NCBI GenBank assembly: GCA_030039165.1
Contig: JASHQM010000107.1
Coordinates: forward strand, 23,216 to 87,215
Length of the DNA stretch: 64,000 bases
Source of the DNA: Candidatus Sulfotelmatobacter sp.
Lineage (GTDB): Bacteria > Acidobacteriota > Terriglobia > Terriglobales > Acidobacteriaceae
Direction: 5' to 3'
Shown here: positions 44,422 to 51,959 of the stretch, one piece after another
Layout of the letters: each line of letters opens with the position of its first letter
How positions within the stretch are numbered: the stretch's first letter is position 1
Program-made: the position numbers and the translations under genes
Notes under the pieces: model-generated
What the model was told of the DNA's origin: nothing
Databases searched by the model: none
Seen by the model: only the letters and a program-made list of their open reading frames with translations

Positions 44422-45090
44422 TCAGGCTTCGGACCGCAGTCTCTCCCAGACTGTCAGTACTTGCTCCCGCGTGTGCTCAAGCGTGCCAGAGTTGTCGATA
44501 ACGAAGTCAGCCGCCTTGATCTTTTCCGCATCAGGTAGTTGCGCGGCCATGCGCCGGGCGACTTCTTTTCGGGCCGTTTCGAAATCGATTTTCTGGCGCG
44601 CGGCGAAGCGGGTAACTCGTTGTTCCCCGGCGCAGGTAACCATGATCAAGCGGTCGAAATGTTTTCCTGCTCCCGCCTCGATAATAAGCGCGGCCTCGAC
44701 CATAGCGATCGCGTGCGGATCATAACGACCAATTTCTTCCATCCACTCTTCCTGAGCGCGAATAACGGCTGGATGAACAATGCGGTTCAGTTCCTCAAAC
44801 CGCGCGGCGAGCGGCGCGTGCTCCGACTTCATCGGGGAGGTTGGCGAGTCGTGCGAGGCCTCCGACCCAAATGCCACTTCCGCCAGCCGGGTGCGATTCA
44901 CGGTCATGTTGGGGTTGAGAATCTCTCGGCCGAAGTGCCGCACCACTTCGTTGTAGACGGGGCGGCCGGGAAGCATCAACTCATGAGCAATCCGATCGGC
45001 CTGCACGAGGTGTGCGCCGAGGCCGGCAAACATCTCTCCTACGAGTGTTTTTCCACACGCGATACCGCCGGTAAGGCCGATTTTCAGCAA
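44422..45090 (-). CDS. coaE: Dephospho-CoA kinase
   Basis: Last step of CoA synthesis: phosphorylation of dephospho-CoA by ATP. P-loop GLTGGIACGKTLVG at the N-terminus, then the substrate-binding VQADRIAHELMLPGRPVYNEVVRHFG, VEAALIIEAG, and DFVIDNSGTLEHT near the C-terminus. A longer open frame runs upstream to 45231, but I place the start at a TTG (MLKIGLTGG) because it has a textbook Shine-Dalgarno (GGAGG) at 5-6 bases and gives the normal 222-residue length. A short insert (SEASHDSPTSPMKSEHAPL) lies near residue 80. Confidence 0.9.
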   Translation of the reverse strand: MLKIGLTGGIACGKTLVGEMFAGLGAHLVQADRIAHELMLPGRPVYNEVVRHFGREILNPNMTVNRTRLAEVAFGSEASHDSPTSPMKSEHAPLAARFEELNRIVHPAVIRAQEEWMEEIGRYDPHAIAMVEAALIIEAGAGKHFDRLIMVTCAGEQRVTRFAARQKIDFETARKEVARRMAAQLPDAEKIKAADFVIDNSGTLEHTREQVLTVWERLRSEA

Positions 45091-45140
45091 GCTGCCTCCG
45101 GCAAAAAGTTCACCGCGGAGATACAGATACGCGGAGAAGA

Positions 45141-45184
45141 TGGTTTCTCTCGTTTCCCGGTTCTGTGGGATTCTGTGATTCTGT
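45141..45184 (-). repeat. ACCACAGAATCACAGAA-type short repeat
   Basis: Between folD and coaE, the minus strand reads TTTACCACAGAATCACAGAAT and continues with CCCACAGAAC, three related CACAGAA units in a row. A similar CTCTGTG-type string appears inside mnmG at 50456-50488. It is probably a dispersed intergenic repeat rather than a coding sequence. Confidence 0.5.
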
Positions 45185-45199
45185 GGTAAATGGCTTTCC

Positions 45200-46138
45200 T
45201 CACCTGGCAAGTTCCGGCGAGAGCATACCACGGCGCATTTGCGCGGCCTTGATTGTGTTGTACATCAGCATGGCAATAGTGAGTGGACCCACTCCGCCCG
45301 GAACCGGGGTCAACGCTCCTGCAACTTCGGCCACTTCGGGATGAACATCTCCGGCCAGCGTGGATCCTTTGGAACGAAATATCTCCTCGCGTTTTTTGTC
45401 TCCAGCGAACAGGCGATGGAATTGGGCAGGATCGGTCACTTTGTTGATACCGACGTCGACTACCGTTGCGCCGGGCTTGATGAAATCGCGCGTCACCATG
45501 CCTGCTCGGCCCATGGCAGCCACAAGAATATCGGCGCGGCGGCAAACCGCAGGGAGATCGCGCGTCTTGGAATGACACACCGTGACGGTCGCATTCGCGT
45601 TAAGCAGCAGCATCGCGACCGGCTTGCCGACAATGTCGCTGCGCCCAACCATGACCGCCTCCCGGCCGGCGATCGGAATACCGCTGCGCTTCAGGATCTC
45701 CATGACGCCTGCCGGTGTGCAGGGCACAAGCCCGGCACGTTGCGTCGATAGGAAACCCACGTTGACGGGATGAAAGCCGTCGACGTCTTTGGCCGGATCG
45801 ACTGCCATCAGAACCTTTTTGGAATCCACCTGCGCGGGCAGCGGCAACTGCACGAGGATGCCATCGATTTCGTCGCGGCGGTTCAGGTCCTCGATGAGCG
45901 CGAGCAGCGCAGCGGTCGTAATAGTCTCATCAGGCGAGTGCCGTTCGCTGTAGATGCCGACCTCTTGACACGCCTTGACCTTTCCTCGCACGTAGACTTC
46001 CGAAGCCGGATTGTGACCCACGAGTACAACTGCGAGGCCGGGACGCACTCCGGCGGCAACTAGGCTCTTCACTTCCGCCGCCACTTCCGAACGAATGTCA
46101 GCGGCGATTTTTATGCCATCGAGAATTCGGGCGGGCAT
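45200..46138 (-). CDS. folD: Bifunctional methylenetetrahydrofolate dehydrogenase / cyclohydrolase
   Basis: Interconverts 5,10-methylene-THF and 10-formyl-THF using NADP. Family motifs: ASEVYVRGKVKACQEVGI with the catalytic Lys, GILVQLPLPAQVD, KDVDGFHPVNVG, VMVGRSDIVGKPVAMLLLN and GGVGPLTIAMLMYNTIKAA. The ATG (MPARILDGIKIAADIR) at 46138 is the family start, giving 312 residues; an upstream extension of the open frame is not credible. A TAGGAG Shine-Dalgarno-like sequence precedes it. The gene diverges from the Trm112-like gene. Confidence 0.95.
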   Translation of the reverse strand: MPARILDGIKIAADIRSEVAAEVKSLVAAGVRPGLAVVLVGHNPASEVYVRGKVKACQEVGIYSERHSPDETITTAALLALIEDLNRRDEIDGILVQLPLPAQVDSKKVLMAVDPAKDVDGFHPVNVGFLSTQRAGLVPCTPAGVMEILKRSGIPIAGREAVMVGRSDIVGKPVAMLLLNANATVTVCHSKTRDLPAVCRRADILVAAMGRAGMVTRDFIKPGATVVDVGINKVTDPAQFHRLFAGDKKREEIFRSKGSTLAGDVHPEVAEVAGALTPVPGGVGPLTIAMLMYNTIKAAQMRRGMLSPELAR

Positions 46139-46231
46139 TGGCGTTTCGGTTCTGGCTCCTAGGCATTGGCAAGGAAATCTTACACTGCCACAAGGGCGAA
46201 AGGACCAAAGTGCAGTCTTACTGTGCTGAAG

Positions 46232-46237
46232 TACAAT
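46232..46237 (+). promoter_or_regulatory. -10 box of Trm112-like gene, leaderless candidate
   Basis: TACAAT lies exactly 6 bases before the ATG, and no Shine-Dalgarno can fit between them. Transcription would begin at or near the A of the start codon. No convincing -35 is visible. Confidence 0.45.
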
Positions 46238-46243
46238 GCTCGC

Positions 46244-46411
46244 ATGATAGGCAAAGACTTGCTGGAAATTCTGGTTTGCCCGGCATGCAAGCAGGCGCTT
46301 GAGTACCGGCAGAATCCTGAAAGCCTGAAGTGTACGCAGTGCCATCGGGTATATGCAGTGAAGGACGATATACCCATCATGCTGGTGGACGAAGCCAAGA
46401 TCGAGGAATAA
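46244..46411 (+). CDS. Trm112-family zinc-ribbon protein (YcaR-like)
   Basis: A 55-residue protein matching the Trm112/YcaR family: LLEILVCPACKQAL, LKCTQCHRVYAVKDDIPIMLVDEA. The two CxxC pairs form a zinc ribbon. In yeast and archaea Trm112 activates methyltransferases; in bacteria the partner is usually unknown. The ORF is open upstream to 46166, but this ATG gives the family N-terminus. A TACAAT -10 box 6 bases before the ATG suggests a leaderless mRNA. Confidence 0.88.
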   Translation: MIGKDLLEILVCPACKQALEYRQNPESLKCTQCHRVYAVKDDIPIMLVDEAKIEE

Positions 46412-46416
46412 CCGAG

Positions 46417-46478
46417 GCAGGGTTGGTTTCCTGAGGCTCAATTCGGCTCCGGGCTTTCTCGAATTGAAACCGCCCTGC
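46417..46478 (+). other. Extended hairpin in the 3' region of the Trm112-like gene
   Basis: Three complementary blocks nest in order: GCAGGG with CCCTGC, GGTTTC with GAAACC, and AATTCG with CGAATT, with a 9-base bulge on the 5' side and a 14-base apical loop. This gives 18 base pairs in a 62-base structure just after the stop codon. No T-run follows, so it is not a standard terminator; it may protect the transcript or be a small RNA. Confidence 0.45.
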
Positions 46479-46719
46479 GCACTCCGAACCGACACTCTGT
46501 GTCATTCTTGGCGCGAAATATTTACTAGGGCTTCCAGACCACCTTGGGTTGGCCCAACCTCGCCGCCCGCAACTTCTGATATTCACAGGTGTTAATGAAA
46601 CTAGAACGAGCCGCTCCCCGTATATGGAGTTAGGTTACGCCGCGGCAACCAAATTGCATGCAACTTGGGTGGCTGGCGATGAGTCTAACTGGTAAGCGGT
46701 TCGAAGGTCGGAATCGGAG
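46479..46719. other. Intergenic, no gene seen
   Basis: Together with the hairpin above this is a gene-poor stretch of about 310 bases. I see no credible ORF, no tRNA-like cloverleaf and no strong promoter boxes. Confidence 0.4.
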
Positions 46720-46722
46720 GTG

Positions 46723-47016
46723 ATGACGGCCGTGCTAGCGACTGGGGTGGAGCTGGGCAGAGAAGTCGGGGAACGAGCCAGGAAGGAAGAGGATAGGTTT
46801 ACGGCAACCGAGCTGGCGGCACTACGCAGCGACCTTTTGCAGGGCGGTATGATCGATTCCTACGAGGCAGCTGAGCTTTTGCAGGTGTTCCTTATGGGTC
46901 GAGGTTATGGAGTTTCTCCCAAGGCAGCCCTCGATGCGGCGGGCCGCGTGGAAATGGCGGGATGCGCTTTGCCAGTGCTGCAACACGAACTGGAGAACCT
47001 CGCGTTGGTTATGTAG
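46723..47016 (+). CDS. Small hypothetical protein
   Basis: A 97-residue soluble helical protein of unknown function (MTAVLATGVELGREVG..., containing AALRSDLLQGGMIDSYEAAELLQVFLMGRGY). A GGAGG lies unusually close (2 bases) before the ATG; a GTG one codon earlier is an alternative. The terminator-like hairpin 76 bases downstream supports a real transcript. It does not look like a shadow, as no gene lies opposite. Confidence 0.5.
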   Translation: MTAVLATGVELGREVGERARKEEDRFTATELAALRSDLLQGGMIDSYEAAELLQVFLMGRGYGVSPKAALDAAGRVEMAGCALPVLQHELENLALVM

Positions 47017-47091
47017 GGGTTGGGCTAAGAGTTTGATATTACTGGATTGGTAGTCCTGATATCGGATTGCCAGCCAGTTCCACAAGGCAAG

Positions 47092-47118
47092 AGCCGGGCC
47101 AACCAGCCCGGCTTTGTG
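47092..47118. terminator. Hairpin terminator after the small hypothetical gene
   Basis: AGCCGGGC and GCCCGGCT form a perfect 8-bp stem with a CAACCA loop, followed by TTGTGG on the plus strand. It lies between the 97-residue ORF and the convergent thioesterase gene and could serve both. Confidence 0.55.
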
Positions 47119-47193
47119 GTCTGCGACCGGTTCTGGCAGTTTTCTCCACTTTCAGTTAGAGATTGCGGGCAGATTTAAGAGATTAGGAACGGA

Positions 47194-47616
47194 CTATTCG
47201 AGCGGAGTCTTCACCGCTGCCTGGCGCTTTCCGTTTGCATTTTTTTCGAGGAATTTACCGATCTTTACGACGGCCCGCCCCACGGTTCCCCGGCCGATTT
47301 CCCGAGCCTGATCTCGAGCGATCACACGCACAGTATAGAAGCGCCCGTCGAAGGACTCCAATACAGCTTCCGCCGTGACCTGCGCACCGATGCCGCTGGC
47401 GGCGCGATGTTCGATGTGGATGGAGGTCCCAACCGTGATTTCGTCGCCTTCGCAGTAAGGCTGAAGAGCGTGAAAGGCGGCGGTTTCCATCAGCCGGATC
47501 ATATCGGGCGTTGAATAAACCGGCGGCAGATCAGGATGATGTGCGGTCAGGGTGTGCTTGAACTCGACGGTTTCCTGTGCTTCGGCACGCGCGCCAATCG
47601 GGATAGGCTTGGACAT
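47194..47616 (-). CDS. Hotdog-fold thioesterase (FlK-like)
   Basis: A 140-residue protein resembling fluoroacetyl-CoA thioesterase FlK: PPVYSTPDMIRLMETAAFHALQPY, EGDEITVGTSIHIEHRAASGIGAQVTAEAVL and IARDQAREIGRGTVGRAVV. The Thr/Ser, Glu and His positions of the FlK catalytic triad have counterparts (VYSTP, MET, IEHRAA). FlK homologues are widespread and most are not fluoroacetate-specific; expected activity is hydrolysis of a short acyl-CoA. It lies 138 bases downstream of the CADD-family gene on the same strand. Confidence 0.85.
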   Translation of the reverse strand: MSKPIPIGARAEAQETVEFKHTLTAHHPDLPPVYSTPDMIRLMETAAFHALQPYCEGDEITVGTSIHIEHRAASGIGAQVTAEAVLESFDGRFYTVRVIARDQAREIGRGTVGRAVVKIGKFLEKNANGKRQAAVKTPLE

Positions 47617-47754
47617 TTCCGGATATTTGCTGGATATTCTCGTTCCCGAGCTTAAGCCCGCAGGGTCAGGTTTACGCCTGTTAAGGATCTAAAGATAAAG
47701 GGCCGAAAAGACGTTTCGTCAATCGCCCTGTATCCTTCGGTACAATCAATTTGG

Positions 47755-48456
47755 CTATGCTGCGCAGGTTGTGCGCGCCGCCTCGATCCCATCCAGCGCA
47801 TGCCAGAGCATCTTCGCGGTATTCTCCGCCGTCTCTAAGGCTCGGTAGGCCCTCTCGGGATTCTCAGAAATCCGCTTCGCAAGTTGGCTGCGCCAGACAT
47901 TGGAATGATGAACGTCGGCCGTGGCGTGCAGAACGAAATAGCTGCAAGTCTTGTCGTCGGCGCCGTAAATCTCGCGCAAGCCGCGTTCCTTTTCTTTCGC
48001 GACGCGCGGCACCTGAGATTCATAAACATAAAATGCGGCCAGCGCTTCCTCGGGAGTGCCTTCACTGGCAAGCGAGTGAAAATGGCGGATAAGCTCTGCC
48101 ACTTCTTTTACGGGAAGATGCCAGCGCATGTCGCGCCGGGCGCCCATGCCTTCGGCAAAATCAAGCCACAATTCGGAGTGCGGAACCGATTCCTGCTCCA
48201 GTTCGTTGGCAATCCCTTTCTCATCGCACATGTTGGCCAGCACAGCGCGGCGAAGATCGCCCTCGTTCAGGCGCAGGGCGAGTTCAGCCAAATAAGAGGG
48301 GAACGCTTCCACATGGTGATAATAATGGCGAGCATAATCGCGCAAGTCGTCACGGGTTAAATCTCCCGCGGCCCATGCCTTATAAAAGGGATGACAGAGC
48401 AGGTCGTACTTGGAAATGGTTGACTCCAGTTGGTCGAAGAACTGAGTGGTAGTCAT
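47755..48456 (-). CDS. CADD-family protein (putative p-aminobenzoate/folate diiron enzyme)
   Basis: A 233-residue TenA/PqqC-like helical bundle of the CADD type. In Chlamydia, CADD is a self-sacrificing diiron or Fe/Mn enzyme that makes p-aminobenzoate from its own tyrosine for folate synthesis. Counterparts of the metal ligands are visible: Glu146 (VYESQVP), His177, Asp181 and His184 (LHATADVHH). A Tyr25 in HPFYKAW and a Lys156 in VAKEKERGL match the reported reactive Tyr and Lys. A good Shine-Dalgarno (GGGAGG) precedes the ATG. The divergent neighbour is mnmG, with a strong palindrome between. Confidence 0.88.
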   Translation of the reverse strand: MTTTQFFDQLESTISKYDLLCHPFYKAWAAGDLTRDDLRDYARHYYHHVEAFPSYLAELALRLNEGDLRRAVLANMCDEKGIANELEQESVPHSELWLDFAEGMGARRDMRWHLPVKEVAELIRHFHSLASEGTPEEALAAFYVYESQVPRVAKEKERGLREIYGADDKTCSYFVLHATADVHHSNVWRSQLAKRISENPERAYRALETAENTAKMLWHALDGIEAARTTCAA

Positions 48457-48507
48457 GACGCCTCCCGGGGCTTAAGTGCGACAGATTACTATAAGGGGAA
48501 GGATGCG

Positions 48508-48539
48508 ATGCGGCAAGTGATCGCCATCACCTGCCGCAT
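48508..48539. promoter_or_regulatory. Strong palindrome upstream of CADD gene
   Basis: ATGCGGCA-A-GTGAT, loop CGCC, ATCAC-C-TGCCGCAT: 13 pairs with one internal A-C mismatch. It lies 52-83 bases upstream of the CADD start (minus) and about 160 bases before mnmG (plus). It may be a protein operator or an RNA hairpin in the CADD leader. Confidence 0.5.
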
Positions 48540-48700
48540 GTTCCGGGTGCCAACCCACGCTGGATAACGCCCCTAAGTTGTTAAAATAAAAGCTTAGGAT
48601 CGCTGACCTGCAGAGTGTCGAATTTTTTTCCGTGGGGTTATGGCATATCTTGGCAGGCGATTGCTTGCGAGTTTGCAGATAGGCATGTTTGTAACGGTCA

Positions 48701-50797
48701 ATGCAATTTACGGAACAATACGATGTAGTCGTGGTGGGCGCTGGACACGCAGGATGCGAGGCCGCAATGGCTGCGGCACGCATGGGATTGAAGACCGCTC
48801 TTTACACGCTCAATGTCGATTTGATCGCGCAAATGTCGTGCAATCCGGCAATCGGGGGAATTGCCAAGGGACATCTCGTTCGCGAAGTCGACGCACTCGG
48901 CGGCATCATGGGCGAGATCACGGACGCGGTCGGCATTCAGTTCCGGCTGCTCAATACCTCACGCGGACCGGCCGTCTGGTCGCCCAGGGCACAGTGCGAC
49001 AAGCAAGCCTATCGGCTGAAGATGCGGGAAGTACTGGAGTCGCAGGCGAACCTGAAAATCAAGCAAGCGGAAGTGGCGGAGCTGATCGTAGAACCGTCGT
49101 GGGTCGTCGGCCGTTCGTCGTTAGCCGATCACGGGTGCACAAGCGGGTTCGCAAGCGACCAACGAGCAACGAGTAACGGCGTTCACGTCCGCGGCATCCT
49201 GCTCCGCGACGGCCGCACCGTCGGGGCGCAAGCAGTCATCATCACTACCGGAACCTTTCTCAACGGCCTGATTCACTGCGGCGAGCAACAATATCCTGCG
49301 GGAAGGTCGGGAGAACCTAACGCTGTTCTGCTGGGCGACGCGCTCAAGAAACTGGGGCTGCGCGGCTGCCGGCTGAAAACCGGAACGCCCCCGCGCCTCG
49401 ATGGCAGGACTATCGACTGGTCAAGGTTTCCCATGCAGCCGGGAGACGAAGATCCCACAGCCTTCAGTTTTCGCACCCGGCGCGTCGCTCATCACGACTC
49501 TCAAGTTCCCTGTTACATCGCATGGACTACTGCCGAGACTCACCGCATCATTCGCGAGAACGTTCATCGCTCGCCAATGTACAGCGGACAGATCAAGTCC
49601 ATCGGCCCGCGCTATTGCCCTTCGATCGAAGATAAAATCGTCAAGTTCCCCGACAAAGAGACTCACCAGCTTTATCTGGAGCCGGAGGGCGTGAACACGC
49701 ACGAAATTTATGTCAACGGCATGAGCACTTCGCTGCCGGTGGAGGTGCAACTTGAAATCTTGAAATCGATTCCCGGGCTGGAAAGCGCCGAAATGCTGCG
49801 GCCGGGATATGCGATCGAATACGACTCAATCGACCCCACGGAGCTGGAGCGAACTCTCGAAACCAAAAAGATTGCAGGATTGTTTCTCGCCGGCCAGATC
49901 AATGGCACTTCAGGCTATGAAGAAGCCGCTTGCCAGGGATTGATGGCGGGAATAAACGCAGGTTTGCAGGTGAAGCAACAAGAACCGCTGATCCTCGACC
50001 GCACCGAAGCGTATACCGCGATTCTGATCGACGACCTGATTTCAAAGGGAACGAACGAGCCGTACCGCATGTTCACCTCACGGGCGGAGTTTCGTCTGCA
50101 TTTGCGCATCGATAATGCAGATCGCCGGCTGACACCGTACGGCAGACGCGCTGGGTTGATTTCAGACGAAGCGTGGGCGGATTTTCAGGAAAAGCAGGCC
50201 CGGCTTCGCGATCTGAAAAAGCTGCTGGAGCGCACCCGGCTCACCTCCGACTTAATCGACGAGCTTAAACGATGCCATTCCGAACACGCGCAAAGCGTGA
50301 GCGAGGAGCCTGCTTTGGCCGGAAGCGTGACCGAAGCTGCCCTTGTCTCATCGCTCGGCCAGACGTGCGCCCAATTGCTCAAGCGGCCGGAAATCACGAT
50401 CGAGCAGGTGGTTCCAATTCTGCGGTCCATTGCGCCTAATTTTTTCAAGAACGATTCCTCTGTGCCCCCTGTGCCCTCTGTGTTTAGACTTTCGTCCGGG
50501 ATTCGCAATGAGCTCAAGTCGGTCGAGACTGAAATCAAATATGAAGGCTACCTGCTGCAACAGCAGCGCGCCATGGAGCGGCTGAAGAAGGCCGAGCAAC
50601 GCTGCATCCCCGACTGGTTCGACTACCGCTCGGTCAGCGGCCTCTCGCGCGAGATGCAGGAGAAGCTCACCCATGTGCGGCCGCGAACGCTGGCGCAAGC
50701 CTCGCGCATTCCGGGCGTAACTCCGGCTGCCGTGTCGCTGGTCAATGTTTTCATCGAAATTCAAGCCAAACGGCGCGAGCAGGTAGCTGCGCACTGA
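48701..50797 (+). CDS. mnmG: tRNA uridine-5-carboxymethylaminomethyl modification enzyme, with three in-frame insertions
   Basis: With MnmE forms cmnm5U at the wobble position of tRNAs. FAD-binding motif [60 protein letters not shown], and the C-terminal [36 protein letters not shown] confirm identity. Length 698 exceeds the usual ~620. The excess is explained by three segments without homology: about residues 132-160 (repeat at 49097-49179), 524-543 (50271-50330) and 586-596 (50456-50488). All are in frame. Starts at ATG. mnmE is about 6.5 kb downstream, also plus strand. Confidence 0.95.
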   Translation: MQFTEQYDVVVVGAGHAGCEAAMAAARMGLKTALYTLNVDLIAQMSCNPAIGGIAKGHLVREVDALGGIMGEITDAVGIQFRLLNTSRGPAVWSPRAQCDKQAYRLKMREVLESQANLKIKQAEVAELIVEPSWVVGRSSLADHGCTSGFASDQRATSNGVHVRGILLRDGRTVGAQAVIITTGTFLNGLIHCGEQQYPAGRSGEPNAVLLGDALKKLGLRGCRLKTGTPPRLDGRTIDWSRFPMQPGDEDPTAFSFRTRRVAHHDSQVPCYIAWTTAETHRIIRENVHRSPMYSGQIKSIGPRYCPSIEDKIVKFPDKETHQLYLEPEGVNTHEIYVNGMSTSLPVEVQLEILKSIPGLESAEMLRPGYAIEYDSIDPTELERTLETKKIAGLFLAGQINGTSGYEEAACQGLMAGINAGLQVKQQEPLILDRTEAYTAILIDDLISKGTNEPYRMFTSRAEFRLHLRIDNADRRLTPYGRRAGLISDEAWADFQEKQARLRDLKKLLERTRLTSDLIDELKRCHSEHAQSVSEEPALAGSVTEAALVSSLGQTCAQLLKRPEITIEQVVPILRSIAPNFFKNDSSVPPVPSVFRLSSGIRNELKSVETEIKYEGYLLQQQRAMERLKKAEQRCIPDWFDYRSVSGLSREMQEKLTHVRPRTLAQASRIPGVTPAAVSLVNVFIEIQAKRREQVAAH
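49097..49179. repeat. GTCGTTAG/CAACGAC inverted repeat inside mnmG, copy 3
   Basis: The arms GGTCGTCGGCCGTTCGTCG and GCGACCAACGAGCAACGAG match the intergenic copies at 31321 and 41067. It encodes residues [13 protein letters not shown] through ATSNG in the FAD enzyme, between the conserved ELIVE and [10 protein letters not shown] strands. Confidence 0.7.
50271..50330 (+). repeat. CATTCCGA-type repeat inside mnmG
   Basis: The sequence CATTCCGAACACGCGCAAAG, continuing CGTGAGCGAGGAGCC, encodes [13 protein letters not shown]. This peptide is typical of translated dispersed repeats of the type also found (reverse) between rpoN and hpf. Confidence 0.55.
50456..50488 (+). repeat. CTCTGTGCCCCCTGTG-type repeat inside mnmG
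   Basis: A short string of three TGTGCCC/CTCTGTG units, encoding SVPPVPSVF, resembles the intergenic CACAGAA units at 45141-45184 on the opposite strand. Confidence 0.45.
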
Positions 50798-50853
50798 GCG
50801 CTGCCTCGCGGCGATTTTAACTTTCTGTTAACAATCCGAAGTTACACGCGGGT

Positions 50854-50859
50854 TAATAT
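50854..50859 (+). promoter_or_regulatory. -10 box of first STAS gene, leaderless candidate
   Basis: TAATAT ends 7 bases before the ATG. The intervening bases are CTCCCCC with no Shine-Dalgarno. Confidence 0.4.
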
Positions 50860-50866
50860 CTCCCCC

Positions 50867-51217
50867 ATGCGTCAAGATAATTTGCAGATTGACGATCAGC
50901 CGGGGACCCAGGCGGGATGCCGCATTCTCCGATTGGACGGCCCCCTGGTTTTGACCACAATGTTTGCCTTTCAGTCCACTGTGCGGTCTGACACATCGCA
51001 GACCTTGATCATCGATTTCACCAACGTTCCTTACGCGGATTCAGCGGGCATTGGCGCACTGGTGGGAGCCTATGTGACCCGCCAGCATAATGGGAGAAAC
51101 CTGGCGCTGGTAGGAGTCAGCGAGCGTGTCCGCCATGCCTTGCAGGTCACACGGGTGGAGGATTTTTTCCGCTTCTTCGATTCGGTCAGCGCGGCGGAAG
51201 GCGGATTGGTTGCGTAA
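50867..51217 (+). CDS. STAS-domain protein (anti-sigma factor antagonist-like), paralogue 1
   Basis: A 116-residue single STAS domain. The core LIIDFTNVPYADSAGIGALVGAYVTRQHNGRNLALVGVSERVRHAL contains the phosphorylatable Ser in DSAGIG, as in SpoIIAA/RsbV. Such proteins switch partner-binding by phosphorylation by an RsbW-type kinase. No kinase, phosphatase or sigma factor gene is adjacent. The next gene is a close paralogue. See the -10 box immediately upstream. Confidence 0.85.
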   Translation: MRQDNLQIDDQPGTQAGCRILRLDGPLVLTTMFAFQSTVRSDTSQTLIIDFTNVPYADSAGIGALVGAYVTRQHNGRNLALVGVSERVRHALQVTRVEDFFRFFDSVSAAEGGLVA

Positions 51218-51265
51218 CTATACCCAACTGGCCTAGAGTTAGCTTTTTGGGGCGTTGCGCTTTCC

Positions 51266-51616
51266 ATGCAAGAACGAAAGCTGCTCATTCAACAACTGCG
51301 CGGAGCTGATGCCGGCCAACATGTTCTCCGCCTTGATGGTCCTCTGTTGATGAGCACGATGGACGAGCTCTATGGAATCGTCAGGGCTGATGACTCCCGG
51401 TTGCTCATCATCGATTGCACGCGTGTTCCCCTGATAGATTCCGCAGGCATCGGCACCCTGATCGCAGCCTATGTCAACCGCCAGAATAGCGGGCGCAAGC
51501 TGGCGCTGGTAGGCGTGAATGATCGCATTCGTAACTCCCTCAAAGTAGCCTGGGTGGAGCAGTTGTTTCGTTTCTTCGATTCGGTGAGCGCGGCGGAACG
51601 GTCATTCGAAAATTAG
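51266..51616 (+). CDS. STAS-domain protein, paralogue 2
   Basis: Also 116 residues and similar to the upstream gene across its length (shared RLDGPL, DSAGIG, GRxLALVGV and FRFFDSVSAAE). The likely phospho-acceptor is the Ser of DSAGIG. The two genes are 48 bases apart and look like a tandem duplication. Function as an anti-anti-sigma factor is inferred from the domain. Confidence 0.85.
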   Translation: MQERKLLIQQLRGADAGQHVLRLDGPLLMSTMDELYGIVRADDSRLLIIDCTRVPLIDSAGIGTLIAAYVNRQNSGRKLALVGVNDRIRNSLKVAWVEQLFRFFDSVSAAERSFEN

Positions 51617-51636
51617 GCGCCCTGTGATTGCGTCGA

Positions 51637-51900
51637 TCACTGGATCGACAGTTCGCAAACTGCCGCCTGTAATCCATGCCACCCAAGCCGGGAGCTCGAG
51701 TAAAGCTCATCCCCGAGCAAAGCGTTCTTCTTGATTTCTGCCATAAGAATCCAGTGCTTCATGCGAGCGGCCCGTAGCTCCGCGGTTTGCCGGGACACCT
51801 CCCGGCGGAGATCCCTCTGCTCGTGGGTCAGAAGCTTCATTTCCGTTTTCGCTTGATAGCAATCGGCGCGTGCTCTATCGAGGCGGTCTCTTAGTCTCAT
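51637..51900 (-). CDS. Small coiled-coil protein, hypothetical
   Basis: About 87 residues, highly charged and helical (MRLRDRLDRARADCYQAKTEM..., LTHEQRDLRREVSRQTAELRAARMK), consistent with a coiled coil. The ATG at 51900 has a good AAGGGAAG Shine-Dalgarno; the frame is open to 51942. No function recognised. It lies downstream of a second small ORF on the same strand. Confidence 0.55.
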   Translation of the reverse strand: MRLRDRLDRARADCYQAKTEMKLLTHEQRDLRREVSRQTAELRAARMKHWILMAEIKKNALLGDELYSSSRLGWHGLQAAVCELSIQ

Positions 51901-51959
51901 AGTCAACTTCCCTTCCGCTTGCCTCCACCCAGCCAGTAGCAAACGAGTCCCGATAGTGG

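Noticed and set aside
45091..45231. Upstream extension of coaE
   Set aside because: It reads through a repeat and overlaps folD. The TTG at 45090 with GGAGG at the right distance gives the normal CoaE length.
46139..46495. Upstream extension of folD
   Set aside because: The extra 119 residues have no similarity to FolD and overlap the divergent Trm112-like gene.
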